The translations under genes were made by a program, and so were the position numbers. A stretch of 64,000 nt of DNA from Sporomusaceae bacterium (lineage in GTDB: Bacteria > Bacillota > Negativicutes > Sporomusales > UBA7701): positions 51,832 through 115,831 of the forward strand of contig JAVKTQ010000012.1 of NCBI GenBank assembly GCA_031460455.1, given 5' to 3'. Under the pieces are notes generated by a model. The model was given only the letters and a program-made list of their open reading frames with translations, searched no databases and was not told the origin of the DNA. How positions within the stretch are numbered: position 1 is the stretch's first letter; every line of letters starts with the position of its first letter. Below are positions 1-7,555 of this stretch, in pieces.

Positions 1-195
1 GACCGGTACAACCAGCTAATGGAAAAACTCAATGTAAATGGCGGGGCAATTGCCGTCGGCCATGCCAATACGGCCAGCGGCGCCCGTATAATGATGACCG
101 CGGCTGCCGAGCTCAGGCGGCGTGGCGGCGGGGTCGCCGCCTGCGCGATATGCGGCGGCCTTACTCAGGGAGATGCCTGCATTATTCGCGTTTAG
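1..195 (+). CDS. Thiolase (acetyl-CoA acetyltransferase family), C-terminal end only
   Basis: The window opens inside this gene, and the last 64 codons are visible, ending in TAG at 193-195. The visible part carries the thiolase C-terminal signature: an [11 protein letters not shown] stretch with the catalytic His, then a second block [12 protein letters not shown] containing the second active-site Cys. The usual HPxGASG following the His is replaced by [10 protein letters not shown] know this from a subset of thiolase-family enzymes, so I do not treat it as damage. Thiolases condense or cleave acyl-CoA units; the substrate cannot be told from this fragment. It is followed by a 271-bp gap holding a regulatory motif and a terminator. 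Confidence 0.85.
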   Translation, partial: DRYNQLMEKLNVNGGAIAVGHANTASGARIMMTAAAELRRRGGGVAACAICGGLTQGDACIIRV

Positions 196-272
196 ACTTG
201 GGCTGAAATGTCCTGCAGACACGTACCGCTGCCTGAAGTAAAAGGTTTGTACCCGAGAGAGCCATAAATTAT

Positions 273-300
273 TAAACAAAGTCTTAACAATGGATCGCGA
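273..300 (+). promoter_or_regulatory. Site 1 of a repeated motif TAAACA-N5-TTAACA-N8-CGA
   Basis: TAAACA lies at 273-278 and TTAACA at 284-289, so the two hexamers start exactly 11 bp apart. CGA follows at 298-300. The same arrangement recurs at 1848, 2674 and (minus strand) 12562. Tandem hexamers with an 11-bp period are typical of binding sites for OmpR/PhoB-family regulators, and such a regulator is encoded at 1942-2619. The site is 166 bp before the kinase gene, with a terminator in between. Confidence 0.6.
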
Positions 301-340
301 ATTATTTGATGCGATGTTGGGTTGTTTTTATACGACCTCC

Positions 341-370
341 CCCGTCCATGCCGTGGACGGGCTTTTTTTT
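341..370 (+). terminator. Intrinsic terminator upstream of the kinase gene
   Basis: An 8-bp perfect stem (CCCGTCCA/TGGACGGG) with a 5-nt loop is followed by C and eight T residues. It can end the thiolase transcript. It would also end any transcript starting near site 1 after roughly 60-70 nt. Confidence 0.8.
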
Positions 371-466
371 GCATTTAGCAGTCCAATATAACTCAAAACA
401 AAGAATGTGATAGTAAAATGCAAGTGATATCTTCGCCCGGCGGGCATCGGAAAATGGAGGCAGAAA

Positions 467-1822
467 ATGTTTCAGAAGCTCCGTCTCAGGCTTACGCTTA
501 TTAACGCTGCCATCATTTTGACGCTTTTTCTTTTTCTTACGCTCGGGTCGTATTTTTTTTCGCAGGCAGATATGTCCAGGAGGGCTGATTTCCTGGAGAG
601 GAGGCTAGTGGCGGATATACAGAGGGGGATGATAACCGATTTGCCGCCCCGGTTGCAAAAAGACGGACCCCCTAGTGGGCCGGAGCGTGACTCTTTAACC
701 GGTGGTCCAGCGGACCCGCCTCCCCCCGGTTCGCCGTTGTCGGATTTCTTTTTTGTGAAGATATCGCCTGCGGGGACGATCGTTTTTCGGTCGTCCGGCC
801 AGCCGCTGGCCGTCAGCCAACTGGAGGAACTGACGAAAGAAGCGATGCAATCCGGTAAGCCGCGCGGGAGAATCAATTTTGCGGGAAACAATTATAATTA
901 CCTGAAGGCTCAGCTGGAAGGTCAATCCGCAGGCCAAGCCGGCACGCTGGTTCTTTTTCACGACTTTTCGCGGGAAACGGGTATGATGGGGATTGTGCTG
1001 ACGGCTTTGACAGGTGTTGGTTTTATCTGCGTGTTGCTTTCCTTTGGCGCCAGTTTCTGGATGGCGAACCGGGCCATGATTCCCATCCAAAAAGCGTGGC
1101 AGCAGCAGAAGGATTTCCTGGCTGACGCCTCTCACGAGCTAAGAACGCCTCTGACGGTTATCCGGACAAACCTGGACGTTGTGCGGGGAAGCCCGGAGGA
1201 GAGCGTGTCAAGCCAGAGCAAATGGCTGGATAACATCCAGGAGGAAACCGTCTCGATGGCGAAGCTTGTGGATTCTCTGCTTTTCCTGGCGAGGGTCGAT
1301 TCACAGCAGCCGTTGCTCCTCAAGCGGTTTTTCTTTTTCGATGAAGCGCTGATGGAGGCTGTTAGTCCCTTCGAAGCTGTTGCGGCTGCCAAGGGGGTGT
1401 TTCTTAAGGTTTCTTCGGATACTCCTGTAGGTTATGATGGCGACGAGGCGCGGATAAAGCAGTTGGTAGGCATCCTGCTTGACAACGCCATCCGCCATAC
1501 CCCGTCAGGCGGCGTAGTATCGGTAAGCCTGCTGAAGATAAACGCAAAAATCACGTTGTCTGTGGCCGACACCGGCGAAGGCATCGACGCGGCGGTTCTT
1601 GAAAAAATATTCGACCGTTTTTTTCAGGCGGATAATTCGCGGAGCGGCGGAAGCTCAGGGTTAGGCCTGGCTATTGCCAAGGTGGTTGCCGAAAGCCACG
1701 GCGGAAAGATAAGCGTGAGTAGCGCTGCCGGCGAAGGAGCGACTTTCGTCGCGGAGTTTCCCGATGGCGACACGGCAGCGACAATACCAAGACGAAGAGG
1801 GAAAAAGTTTAGCTTTTGTTAA
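467..1822 (+). CDS. Sensor histidine kinase, two-component system
   Basis: This is a 451-residue membrane sensor kinase. Two hydrophobic segments (about residues 12-32 and 174-200) enclose an extracytoplasmic sensor region with a Pro/Gly-rich stretch near 65-92. The phosphoacceptor block ASHELRTPLT places the autophosphorylated His at residue 223. The ATPase domain has an N box (LLDNAIRHTPSGG) and G boxes (DTGEGID, GLGLAI). I see no clear HAMP domain; the second membrane segment runs almost straight into the dimerisation helix. The ATG has a GGAGG ribosome site 8 nt upstream. The cognate regulator follows after 119 bp, an unusual kinase-first order. Membership of a flagellar regulon is inferred from shared upstream motifs. 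The stimulus is unknown. Confidence 0.93.
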   Translation: MFQKLRLRLTLINAAIILTLFLFLTLGSYFFSQADMSRRADFLERRLVADIQRGMITDLPPRLQKDGPPSGPERDSLTGGPADPPPPGSPLSDFFFVKISPAGTIVFRSSGQPLAVSQLEELTKEAMQSGKPRGRINFAGNNYNYLKAQLEGQSAGQAGTLVLFHDFSRETGMMGIVLTALTGVGFICVLLSFGASFWMANRAMIPIQKAWQQQKDFLADASHELRTPLTVIRTNLDVVRGSPEESVSSQSKWLDNIQEETVSMAKLVDSLLFLARVDSQQPLLLKRFFFFDEALMEAVSPFEAVAAAKGVFLKVSSDTPVGYDGDEARIKQLVGILLDNAIRHTPSGGVVSVSLLKINAKITLSVADTGEGIDAAVLEKIFDRFFQADNSRSGGSSGLGLAIAKVVAESHGGKISVSSAAGEGATFVAEFPDGDTAATIPRRRGKKFSFC

Positions 1823-1847
1823 AAAAACCTGGGTGACGTCCGGAAAA

Positions 1848-1875
1848 TAAACATAATCTTAACATTGTGGGGCGA
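1848..1875 (+). promoter_or_regulatory. Site 2 of the TAAACA-N5-TTAACA-N8-CGA motif
   Basis: TAAACA is at 1848-1853, TTAACA at 1859-1864 and CGA at 1873-1875, with spacing identical to the other three copies. It lies 66 bp before the response regulator ATG, in the gap between kinase and regulator. This fits separate, possibly autoregulated, transcription of the regulator gene. Confidence 0.6.
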
Positions 1876-1941
1876 GTTAATTTGTGATGTCCATGGATGG
1901 ATAATATCTCACACGGTTGTGGCATAAAAGGGACGTCATGA

Positions 1942-2619
1942 ATGAAGGTATTGCTTGTCGAAGACGAAAACAAGCTGGTCGATGCGCTGTCACACTTGTT
2001 CAAGAAAAACGGCTTTGTGGTCGATGCCGCTCTGGACGGTGAAATGGGCATCGAGATGGCATGTACCGAAGCGTACGACGTGATTGTCTTGGACCGGATG
2101 CTGCCCTGCCGGGACGGTCTCTCTCTGCTCAAGGAATTCCGCGGGTTGGGGTACGATACTCCGGTGCTCTTTTTGACCGCGAAGGATTCGCCTGAGGAGC
2201 GGGCGGAAGGGCTGAACGCCGGCGCGGACGATTATTTGGTAAAACCGTTTTATACTGTTGAATTACTGGCGAGACTGCGAGCGTTGACCCGGCGGAAGGG
2301 CAAGGAATTGCAGGTAGACGTGCTGGCCACGGACGACTTTGTTTTCGATCCCGAGCGCAATCAGGTCATAATAAACGATAACGTTATTCATCTTACTTTC
2401 AAAGAAGCCCAGCTACTCGAATTGCTGATTCGCAACCATGGCCGCGTGGTCACAAAGGAGAGGATTGTCCAGAAGGTCTGGGGCTACAACGCCGACACGG
2501 ACTTCACCACCGTTAATCTTTACGTGCACAACCTGCGCAAAAAGCTCAGTCTCTCCAATATCAAGACGGTGCGCGGCGTAGGCTATTATCTGCAGAAAGG
2601 CGGCGCGGTTACCTGCTAA
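1942..2619 (+). CDS. Response regulator, OmpR/PhoB family
   Basis: This 225-residue regulator has an N-terminal receiver domain (1-120) with the acidic pocket E7/D8, phosphoacceptor D51, T79 and K101 in the YLVKPF motif. A C-terminal winged-helix DNA-binding domain (about 125-222) follows, with the TFKEAQLLELL and VNLYVHNLRKKL segments typical of OmpR-type domains. Its partner is the kinase ending at 1822. Members of this family bind tandem direct repeats about 11 bp apart. Four such sites occur in the window, one of them before this gene and two before flagellar operons, so I infer that it controls late flagellar genes. No other regulator is encoded nearby. Confidence 0.94.
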   Translation: MKVLLVEDENKLVDALSHLFKKNGFVVDAALDGEMGIEMACTEAYDVIVLDRMLPCRDGLSLLKEFRGLGYDTPVLFLTAKDSPEERAEGLNAGADDYLVKPFYTVELLARLRALTRRKGKELQVDVLATDDFVFDPERNQVIINDNVIHLTFKEAQLLELLIRNHGRVVTKERIVQKVWGYNADTDFTTVNLYVHNLRKKLSLSNIKTVRGVGYYLQKGGAVTC

Positions 2620-2673
2620 TTATCCCAAGTCCCGGCGAGAGCCGGGGCTTGATTTTTTCTGCACGCGGATTAC

Positions 2674-2701
2674 TAAACAAATACTTAACATTGGCGCCCG
2701 A
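2674..2701 (+). promoter_or_regulatory. Site 3 of the TAAACA-N5-TTAACA-N8-CGA motif, upstream of flagellin
   Basis: TAAACA is at 2674-2679, TTAACA at 2685-2690 and CGA at 2699-2701. The site sits 133 bp before the flagellin ATG, leaving room for a long 5' untranslated region. That leader contains a GGAGG followed by a start codon that is immediately a stop (ATG TAA at 2740-2745). I do not find a convincing sigma-28 promoter there. Confidence 0.62.
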
Positions 2702-2834
2702 ACATAAGGACAGACGACAGCGAAAGGAGGGCGCCGCCAATGTAACGGGACGCGTTATCCCCCCAGAAAAACCGGTTACCAAGGCAGAAGTGCTGGGCAT
2801 GGAAGCCCAAGCAAAATTCAAGGAGGAAGAAAAA

Positions 2835-4061
2835 ATGGGTATGATCATCAACCACAACCTCTCGGCGCTGAACACGTACAACCAGCTCAATCTCAACAAC
2901 ACGGCGATGAACAAGTCTCTGCAGAAACTCTCGTCCGGCTACGCCATCAACAGCGCCGCCGACGACGCGGCCGGCCTGGCGATTTCCGAAAAGATGCGCG
3001 GCCAGATCCGCGGCCTCGATCAGGCCAGCAGCAATTCCCAGAATGCCATCTCGCTCGTGCAGACGGCGGAGGGCGCCCTCGAAGAAACCACCGAGATCCT
3101 TCAGCGCATGCGCGAACTCGCCGCCCAGTCGGCCAGCGACACCAACACCGACGCCGACCGCGAAAGCATCCAGACGGAAATCGACGCCCTGGTGGAAGAG
3201 ATCAACCGGATCGCCGATACGACCGAATTCAACACCAAGAAGCTGCTCGACGGCTCGATGGGCAAGGCCGTCGCCACCGCCGTCGCCAACGTGTCGACCA
3301 ACGAGGCGCTTTACACCGGCACCGCGACCACCGATCTGCTGACCGCCCTTACCGATGTCGACAACAACTCGCTCGGCATTGTGTCCGGCGACACCATCAC
3401 CGTCCAGTACATGATGAACGGCACGCTGGTGTCCAATTCCGTGACGGTCGCGTCCGCCACGGCGGTAAGCGACCTCGACGACGCCAACTTTACTTTGTCA
3501 GTCTCCGGCGGCGAGCTGCTCGCCACCGCGGCGGCCACGGGCACGACCAGCGCCGTATACGGCCTGACGGTCACCGTCGCGAACGCCAGCGGCGAGACCA
3601 AGACTGCGGCTACCAACGCCCTGTCGTCTTTCACCCAGACCACGGCGGCCGCCGATGTCCGCAGCGACGGTTCGGCTTCCGTCCTTATCGGCGCCAACAC
3701 CGGGCAGAGCATCAAGATCAACATCGATACGATGGACGCCAGCGCCCTCGGCGTGCAAGGCCTCAAGGTCGACAGCTACGGCGCGGCCAATGTCGCCCTC
3801 AAGGTCATCGACACCGCCACTGCGACGGTATCGCAGGCCCGCTCCGAGCTCGGCGCCGTCCAGAACCGCCTCGAACACACCATCAACAACCTGACAACCA
3901 CCAGCGAAAACCTGACCGCCGCCGAGTCGCGCATCCGCGACGTCGACATGGCGTCGGAAATGGCCACCTATACCAAGCTGAGCGTTATCAGCCAGGCGGC
4001 GACCGCCATGTTGGCCCAGGCCAACCAGCAGCCGCAGCAGGTGCTGACGCTCCTCAAATAA
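2835..4061 (+). CDS. fliC: Flagellin
   Basis: This is the filament subunit, 408 residues from the ATG at 2835 (MGMIINHNLSALNTYNQL), which has an AGGAGG ribosome site 8 nt upstream. The reading frame stays open further upstream, but that stretch does not look like flagellin. The conserved N-terminal D0/D1 region (residues 1 to about 135) contains the LSSGYAINSAADDAAGLAIS block. The C-terminal D1/D0 region (about the last 90 residues) contains SRIRDVDMASEM and ends NQQPQQVLTLLK. The middle is a Thr/Ala/Val-rich variable domain exposed on the filament. It is monocistronic, bounded by a regulatory motif before and a strong terminator after. Flagellin is exported by the flagellar type III apparatus, so no signal peptide is expected. 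Confidence 0.97.
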   Translation: MGMIINHNLSALNTYNQLNLNNTAMNKSLQKLSSGYAINSAADDAAGLAISEKMRGQIRGLDQASSNSQNAISLVQTAEGALEETTEILQRMRELAAQSASDTNTDADRESIQTEIDALVEEINRIADTTEFNTKKLLDGSMGKAVATAVANVSTNEALYTGTATTDLLTALTDVDNNSLGIVSGDTITVQYMMNGTLVSNSVTVASATAVSDLDDANFTLSVSGGELLATAAATGTTSAVYGLTVTVANASGETKTAATNALSSFTQTTAAADVRSDGSASVLIGANTGQSIKINIDTMDASALGVQGLKVDSYGAANVALKVIDTATATVSQARSELGAVQNRLEHTINNLTTTSENLTAAESRIRDVDMASEMATYTKLSVISQAATAMLAQANQQPQQVLTLLK

Positions 4062-4082
4062 CTGCCGAACGCACAAGGAAAG

Positions 4083-4114
4083 GACCTTGCGAATATCGCA
4101 AGGTCTTTTTTTTT
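4083..4114 (+). terminator. Flagellin terminator
   Basis: A perfect 10-bp stem (GACCTTGCGA/TCGCAAGGTC, loop ATA) runs into nine T residues, 22 bp after the flagellin stop codon. It separates flagellin from the convergent minus-strand operon. Confidence 0.93.
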
Positions 4115-4121
4115 CCGCTTT

Positions 4122-4538
4122 TTACGCTTTCACATTCAGGCAGTTGCCCCAGGCCATCACTTGCCATTTGTTGATGTAGCGGTTTTTCACCTGGCGCGTC
4201 AGGCGGCTGTTGTTGATCTCGGCGGCGATGCGCGCCCGCTCGGCTAAAGCTTGCTGCAGGACTTGGTCGCAGGCGCCGAGCAGTTCTTTCTGCCTGGCTT
4301 CGATGGCTCTAAATCTGGCGGCGAGCGAGCCCCTGAGCGGTCTGAGGCCGTCGTCAGCCAGCAGGCGGTTGACGGTGGCGAGTTCGTCGATCAGCGCGGC
4401 CCGCTCGCGGAGCAGGCGGCGGAGGCCCCGCATTTCCCGCTTGGCGACCACCAGCCGCTGTTTTTCTGTATTGGCGCCGATCCGCTCCAGGAGGGCGGCT
4501 TTCGTTTCCAGATAAGCGGTCATTTCTTCCCTGTTCAT
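4122..4538 (-). CDS. Flagellar export chaperone, FlgN/FliT-like
   Basis: This small, charged, almost wholly helical protein is encoded last in the flgD-fliD operon. FlgN/FliT-type chaperones occupy that position, and they hold hook-associated or cap proteins before export. Sequence similarity to named members is not evident by eye; the call rests on position, size (138 residues) and helical, Leu/Arg/Glu-rich composition. I chose the ATG at 4538, with GGGAG 12 nt upstream. An in-frame TTG at 4550 would overlap the fliD stop as TTGA, but its Shine-Dalgarno sequence would touch the start codon. It ends just beside the flagellin terminator region. Confidence 0.6.
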   Translation of the reverse strand: MNREEMTAYLETKAALLERIGANTEKQRLVVAKREMRGLRRLLRERAALIDELATVNRLLADDGLRPLRGSLAARFRAIEARQKELLGACDQVLQQALAERARIAAEINNSRLTRQVKNRYINKWQVMAWGNCLNVKA

Positions 4539-4546
4539 CTTATTCG

Positions 4547-6466
4547 TCAACTCCCGTCGTCGATGTAGGATAGGAGGGCTGTGAGCTGGGTGTTCATCTC
4601 GTTGATATACGTCTCCAGAGCGGAGTATTTCGCGTACAGGCGCTCCTCGTAGTCATTCAGCCGGTCCTCCTCTGCGGCGAGCGCCTTCTGGTATTTACCG
4701 ATCATCTCGGTCAGCGCGTTGTCGGTTTCCGAGGTGTCGTTCTCCGCCCCCGCCTTTTCGAGCAGCAGGCCTTTGCTGCCGCCGGTGTCGCGGACGGTGG
4801 AGGTGTATTTGGCGAGCACGTCGTAGAAGCGGTACGCGATCCCTTCTTCGCTGTAGCGGGTCGCCAACTGGGCGGACGAGAGTTTGCGGACGGTGGCCGT
4901 TCCCTTGTAAGTGGCGGACTGCTGGGCGAAGAGATTCATGATTCCGTCGGGGTCGCTCTGCAGTGCTTCTTTCAGCGCGTCCTCGTCGATATAGAGCTTG
5001 CCGTTCTCCTCGTAGCTGCCGGTGTCGATGCCGATGCTGAAAATGCTTGCGGAAACGCCGGCGATGGCGTCGACGATGCTGGACCGCAGCTCGCTCAGCA
5101 GCGACTTCAGCAGCGCGTCGTTCTCGAGCAGCCCCGTCTTGGCCGTGGCCTCCCAGTTTTCGATCTCCTCGTCGGTCATCGCGGCCTTCTGGTCGTCGGT
5201 GAGCGGCGGGTAATCGCTGTCGTAGTCCGCGGACAGCTCGCCGTGGATCGAGTCGATCAGGGCGTTGTAATCGTCCACGAAGCCGCTGATGAGCTCGTAG
5301 ACGCCGTCGGTGTCCTGAGTGAGGGTGACGGTGGCCGCTTTGTCGGTGACGGCGTTTAAGGTGTAGGTCACGCCGCCGGTGGTGACGGTATTGGCGCAGC
5401 GGGTCATGGCCTGCCCGTCGATCGTCAGTTTGGCGTCCTGGCCGTCGGTCGTGACGCTCAGTGCTTTTGTCAGGAAGTCGCTGCCGTCGCCTTCGCTAAT
5501 CGCCAGCAGGTTGCCGGCGCCGGTGGCGTCGGCGGTCAGCGCCAGCTTGCCGGTGGTCTCGTCGTACGCGAGCGTCGCCCCGCAGTCGGCGTCGTCTATT
5601 TCCGCGATCATTTCGCTGAGGGTGATGCTTTTGTCGAAACTGAAGTCGGCGCCGTTGATGGTCAGGTCCACACCGTCGGCGCTGTTCAGCGTAATCCCCA
5701 GGTAGTCGGCGATGTCTTCCATCGTCGCGGTCGACGCCGTCAGTCGGTTGGAAAGCACGGCGCCGTTGGCCGCGACGAACCCGAGACCGGACAGGCCGCT
5801 CTCGCCGGAGGAGGGGGCGCTGACGGATATCGCCTGCACGCCGCTGTCGGCGGCGGTGATCGTCAGGACGCTTGCCCCGCCACTGTTCATTACGGCGCCG
5901 ACAGTCAACTTGCCGTCGCCGACCGCCTCGTCCACCGCGTCCTGAAGAGAATCGAGGCCGGTCACGCCGCTCAGGTCGACAGTATACGCTGTGCCGTCGA
6001 GCGTCAGGACGATGCTCTTGCCGTCCAGGTCATCGTAGCTGGCGGCCACGCTGCCCCGCACAGCGGCGGAGATGCTGGCGCTGCTCGCCCGGCTGGCGGC
6101 GGCGGCCAATTGGCTGACCGTGACGGTGTGGCTGGCGGCGGTGGCGGCGCTGGTGTAGCTGGCCGCTACGTCGCTGCTTGACGAGGTGACGGTGAACTGT
6201 TTGAAGTTCTTGGCGCTCAGGAGGCTGGTGGAGGAGGTGAGGTTGAAATACTTGTTGGCGAAGGACTGGAGCTCGCCGATGACTTCCCGGTAAGCCTCCT
6301 GCCGCCAGGCGGCCAGTTGCTCCTTCTGCTGCAGCTTGTTCAGCTTCTTTTCCTTTTCGGCCGCCATGAGCTGCTCGACGATCGAATCGACGTCGAGGCC
6401 CGATGCTAACCCCGTGATCCGCGTCGTCCCGTTGACGGTGGTTGACGTGATGCTGCTGCTGGACAT
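4547..6466 (-). CDS. fliD: Flagellar filament cap protein FliD (HAP2)
   Basis: This 639-residue filament cap protein promotes flagellin polymerisation at the filament tip. The N-terminus carries the family signature (ITGLASGLDVDSIVEQLM) followed by a charged coiled coil (about residues 34-70). The middle is a long Ala/Ser/Thr/Asp-rich variable region with repeated DGTAYT/DGQAMT-like motifs. The C-terminal coiled coil (about 580-635) ends in a tail typical of FliD. It has an AGGAGG ribosome site before the ATG and sits between flgL (32 bp upstream) and the chaperone-like gene. It is on the long side for the family. Confidence 0.96.
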   Translation of the reverse strand: MSSSSITSTTVNGTTRITGLASGLDVDSIVEQLMAAEKEKKLNKLQQKEQLAAWRQEAYREVIGELQSFANKYFNLTSSTSLLSAKNFKQFTVTSSSSDVAASYTSAATAASHTVTVSQLAAAASRASSASISAAVRGSVAASYDDLDGKSIVLTLDGTAYTVDLSGVTGLDSLQDAVDEAVGDGKLTVGAVMNSGGASVLTITAADSGVQAISVSAPSSGESGLSGLGFVAANGAVLSNRLTASTATMEDIADYLGITLNSADGVDLTINGADFSFDKSITLSEMIAEIDDADCGATLAYDETTGKLALTADATGAGNLLAISEGDGSDFLTKALSVTTDGQDAKLTIDGQAMTRCANTVTTGGVTYTLNAVTDKAATVTLTQDTDGVYELISGFVDDYNALIDSIHGELSADYDSDYPPLTDDQKAAMTDEEIENWEATAKTGLLENDALLKSLLSELRSSIVDAIAGVSASIFSIGIDTGSYEENGKLYIDEDALKEALQSDPDGIMNLFAQQSATYKGTATVRKLSSAQLATRYSEEGIAYRFYDVLAKYTSTVRDTGGSKGLLLEKAGAENDTSETDNALTEMIGKYQKALAAEEDRLNDYEERLYAKYSALETYINEMNTQLTALLSYIDDGS

Positions 6467-6497
6467 CGTGATCGCCTCCTGCGTTATCCGTGTTTTC

Positions 6498-7544
6498 CTA
6501 CGCCATATAATCCACGAGCGTCTTGGTGATCGCCTTGGCCCCTACCGACAGCGACGCCTGGTAGACAGTCTGGGCGGTGGCTTCTTCCATTGTGGCCGTG
6601 CTGATGTCGACGTCCTCGTTTTGGCTCATCAGGGTGGTGTAGGTGGTATAGTCGTTGCCGAGACGCTCCGCCACGCTGTTGACGTAGTTCATGCGGGCCC
6701 CGAGGGTGGCCTGGATGGTCGTTATCTTCTCCCGGTTGACGTCCAGGTCGTCGAGCAGGTCGTCGATACCGTCGATGGCGGCGGTGGTAACCATGCCGCT
6801 GCCGGCGTCATAGGTTTTATAGCTTGTCTCGCCGTCGAGGGCGAGGAGCAGTTTGGCGAACGTGTCGAACAGGTTGCCGGCGCCTTCGCCCACGACGTCC
6901 TGACCCTCGATGTTGACGGTTACTTCGTTGTCGAAGCCGATGTTGTACTTGATCGAATGGGCGGACGCGGTCGTGTAGCTGTTGGCGGCTTCGGCGGCGT
7001 AGCAGGCGCTGATGTCCGCGTCGGCGACGGAGGACGGCACTACGCCGCACAGGCTCAGCCAGCCGCCCTTGAAGGCGGCGGTGTCGCCGACGGTTGTCGA
7101 TTCCAGCGCGTAGGGCGGTTCGGCGGTGTTGAAGCCGGCGAACACGTATCGATCGCCGTAGGCGGTGTTCATTATCTCGATCGCCTGGTCGCGAAGCTCG
7201 GCGATCTCGGTTTTGATGTCGGTCAGGTCGCTGTCGGTGAGTGTGCCGCCCGCAGCTTTGACGGTCAGCGTCCGTACCTGGGTGATGACGTCGTTGAGGG
7301 TGTCGAGCGCGCCTTCGGTCACCTCCTGCCAGGAGGCGGCGTCTTCGGCGTTTTTCTGGAACTGTTCGATCCTGGCCACGTAGTTGCGGTATTTGATCGA
7401 CCGCGTCGCGATGACCGGGTCGTCGGAGGGCAGGGAGATGTTTTTCTCCGACGAGATCCGCTCCTGGGCCTCATTCAAGCGCCTGGCGGAGCTGTTGATA
7501 TTGCGGACGGTGTTGGCGATCATCATGCTGTTGGTGATCCGCAC
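6498..7544 (-). CDS. flgL: Hook-filament junction protein FlgL (HAP3)
   Basis: This 348-residue second junction protein connects FlgK to the filament. The flagellin-like N-terminus (MRITNSMMIANTVRNINSS) contains the ERISSEKNISLPSDDP block, and there is a helical C-terminal region resembling the flagellin D0/D1 domain. The start codon is GTG at 7544, with an AGGAGG about 15 nt upstream and a second AGGA closer. It lies 11 bp after flgK in the same operon. Confidence 0.95.
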   Translation of the reverse strand: MRITNSMMIANTVRNINSSARRLNEAQERISSEKNISLPSDDPVIATRSIKYRNYVARIEQFQKNAEDAASWQEVTEGALDTLNDVITQVRTLTVKAAGGTLTDSDLTDIKTEIAELRDQAIEIMNTAYGDRYVFAGFNTAEPPYALESTTVGDTAAFKGGWLSLCGVVPSSVADADISACYAAEAANSYTTASAHSIKYNIGFDNEVTVNIEGQDVVGEGAGNLFDTFAKLLLALDGETSYKTYDAGSGMVTTAAIDGIDDLLDDLDVNREKITTIQATLGARMNYVNSVAERLGNDYTTYTTLMSQNEDVDISTATMEEATAQTVYQASLSVGAKAITKTLVDYMA

Positions 7545-7555
7545 TCCTATCCCTC

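Noticed and set aside
273..300. The repeated motif as a sigma-28 flagellar promoter
   Set aside because: TAAA is present, but the distance to CGA is 21 nt instead of about 17 and no GCCGATAA-like -10 is found in any of the four copies. Tandem hexamers at 11 bp fit a response regulator better.
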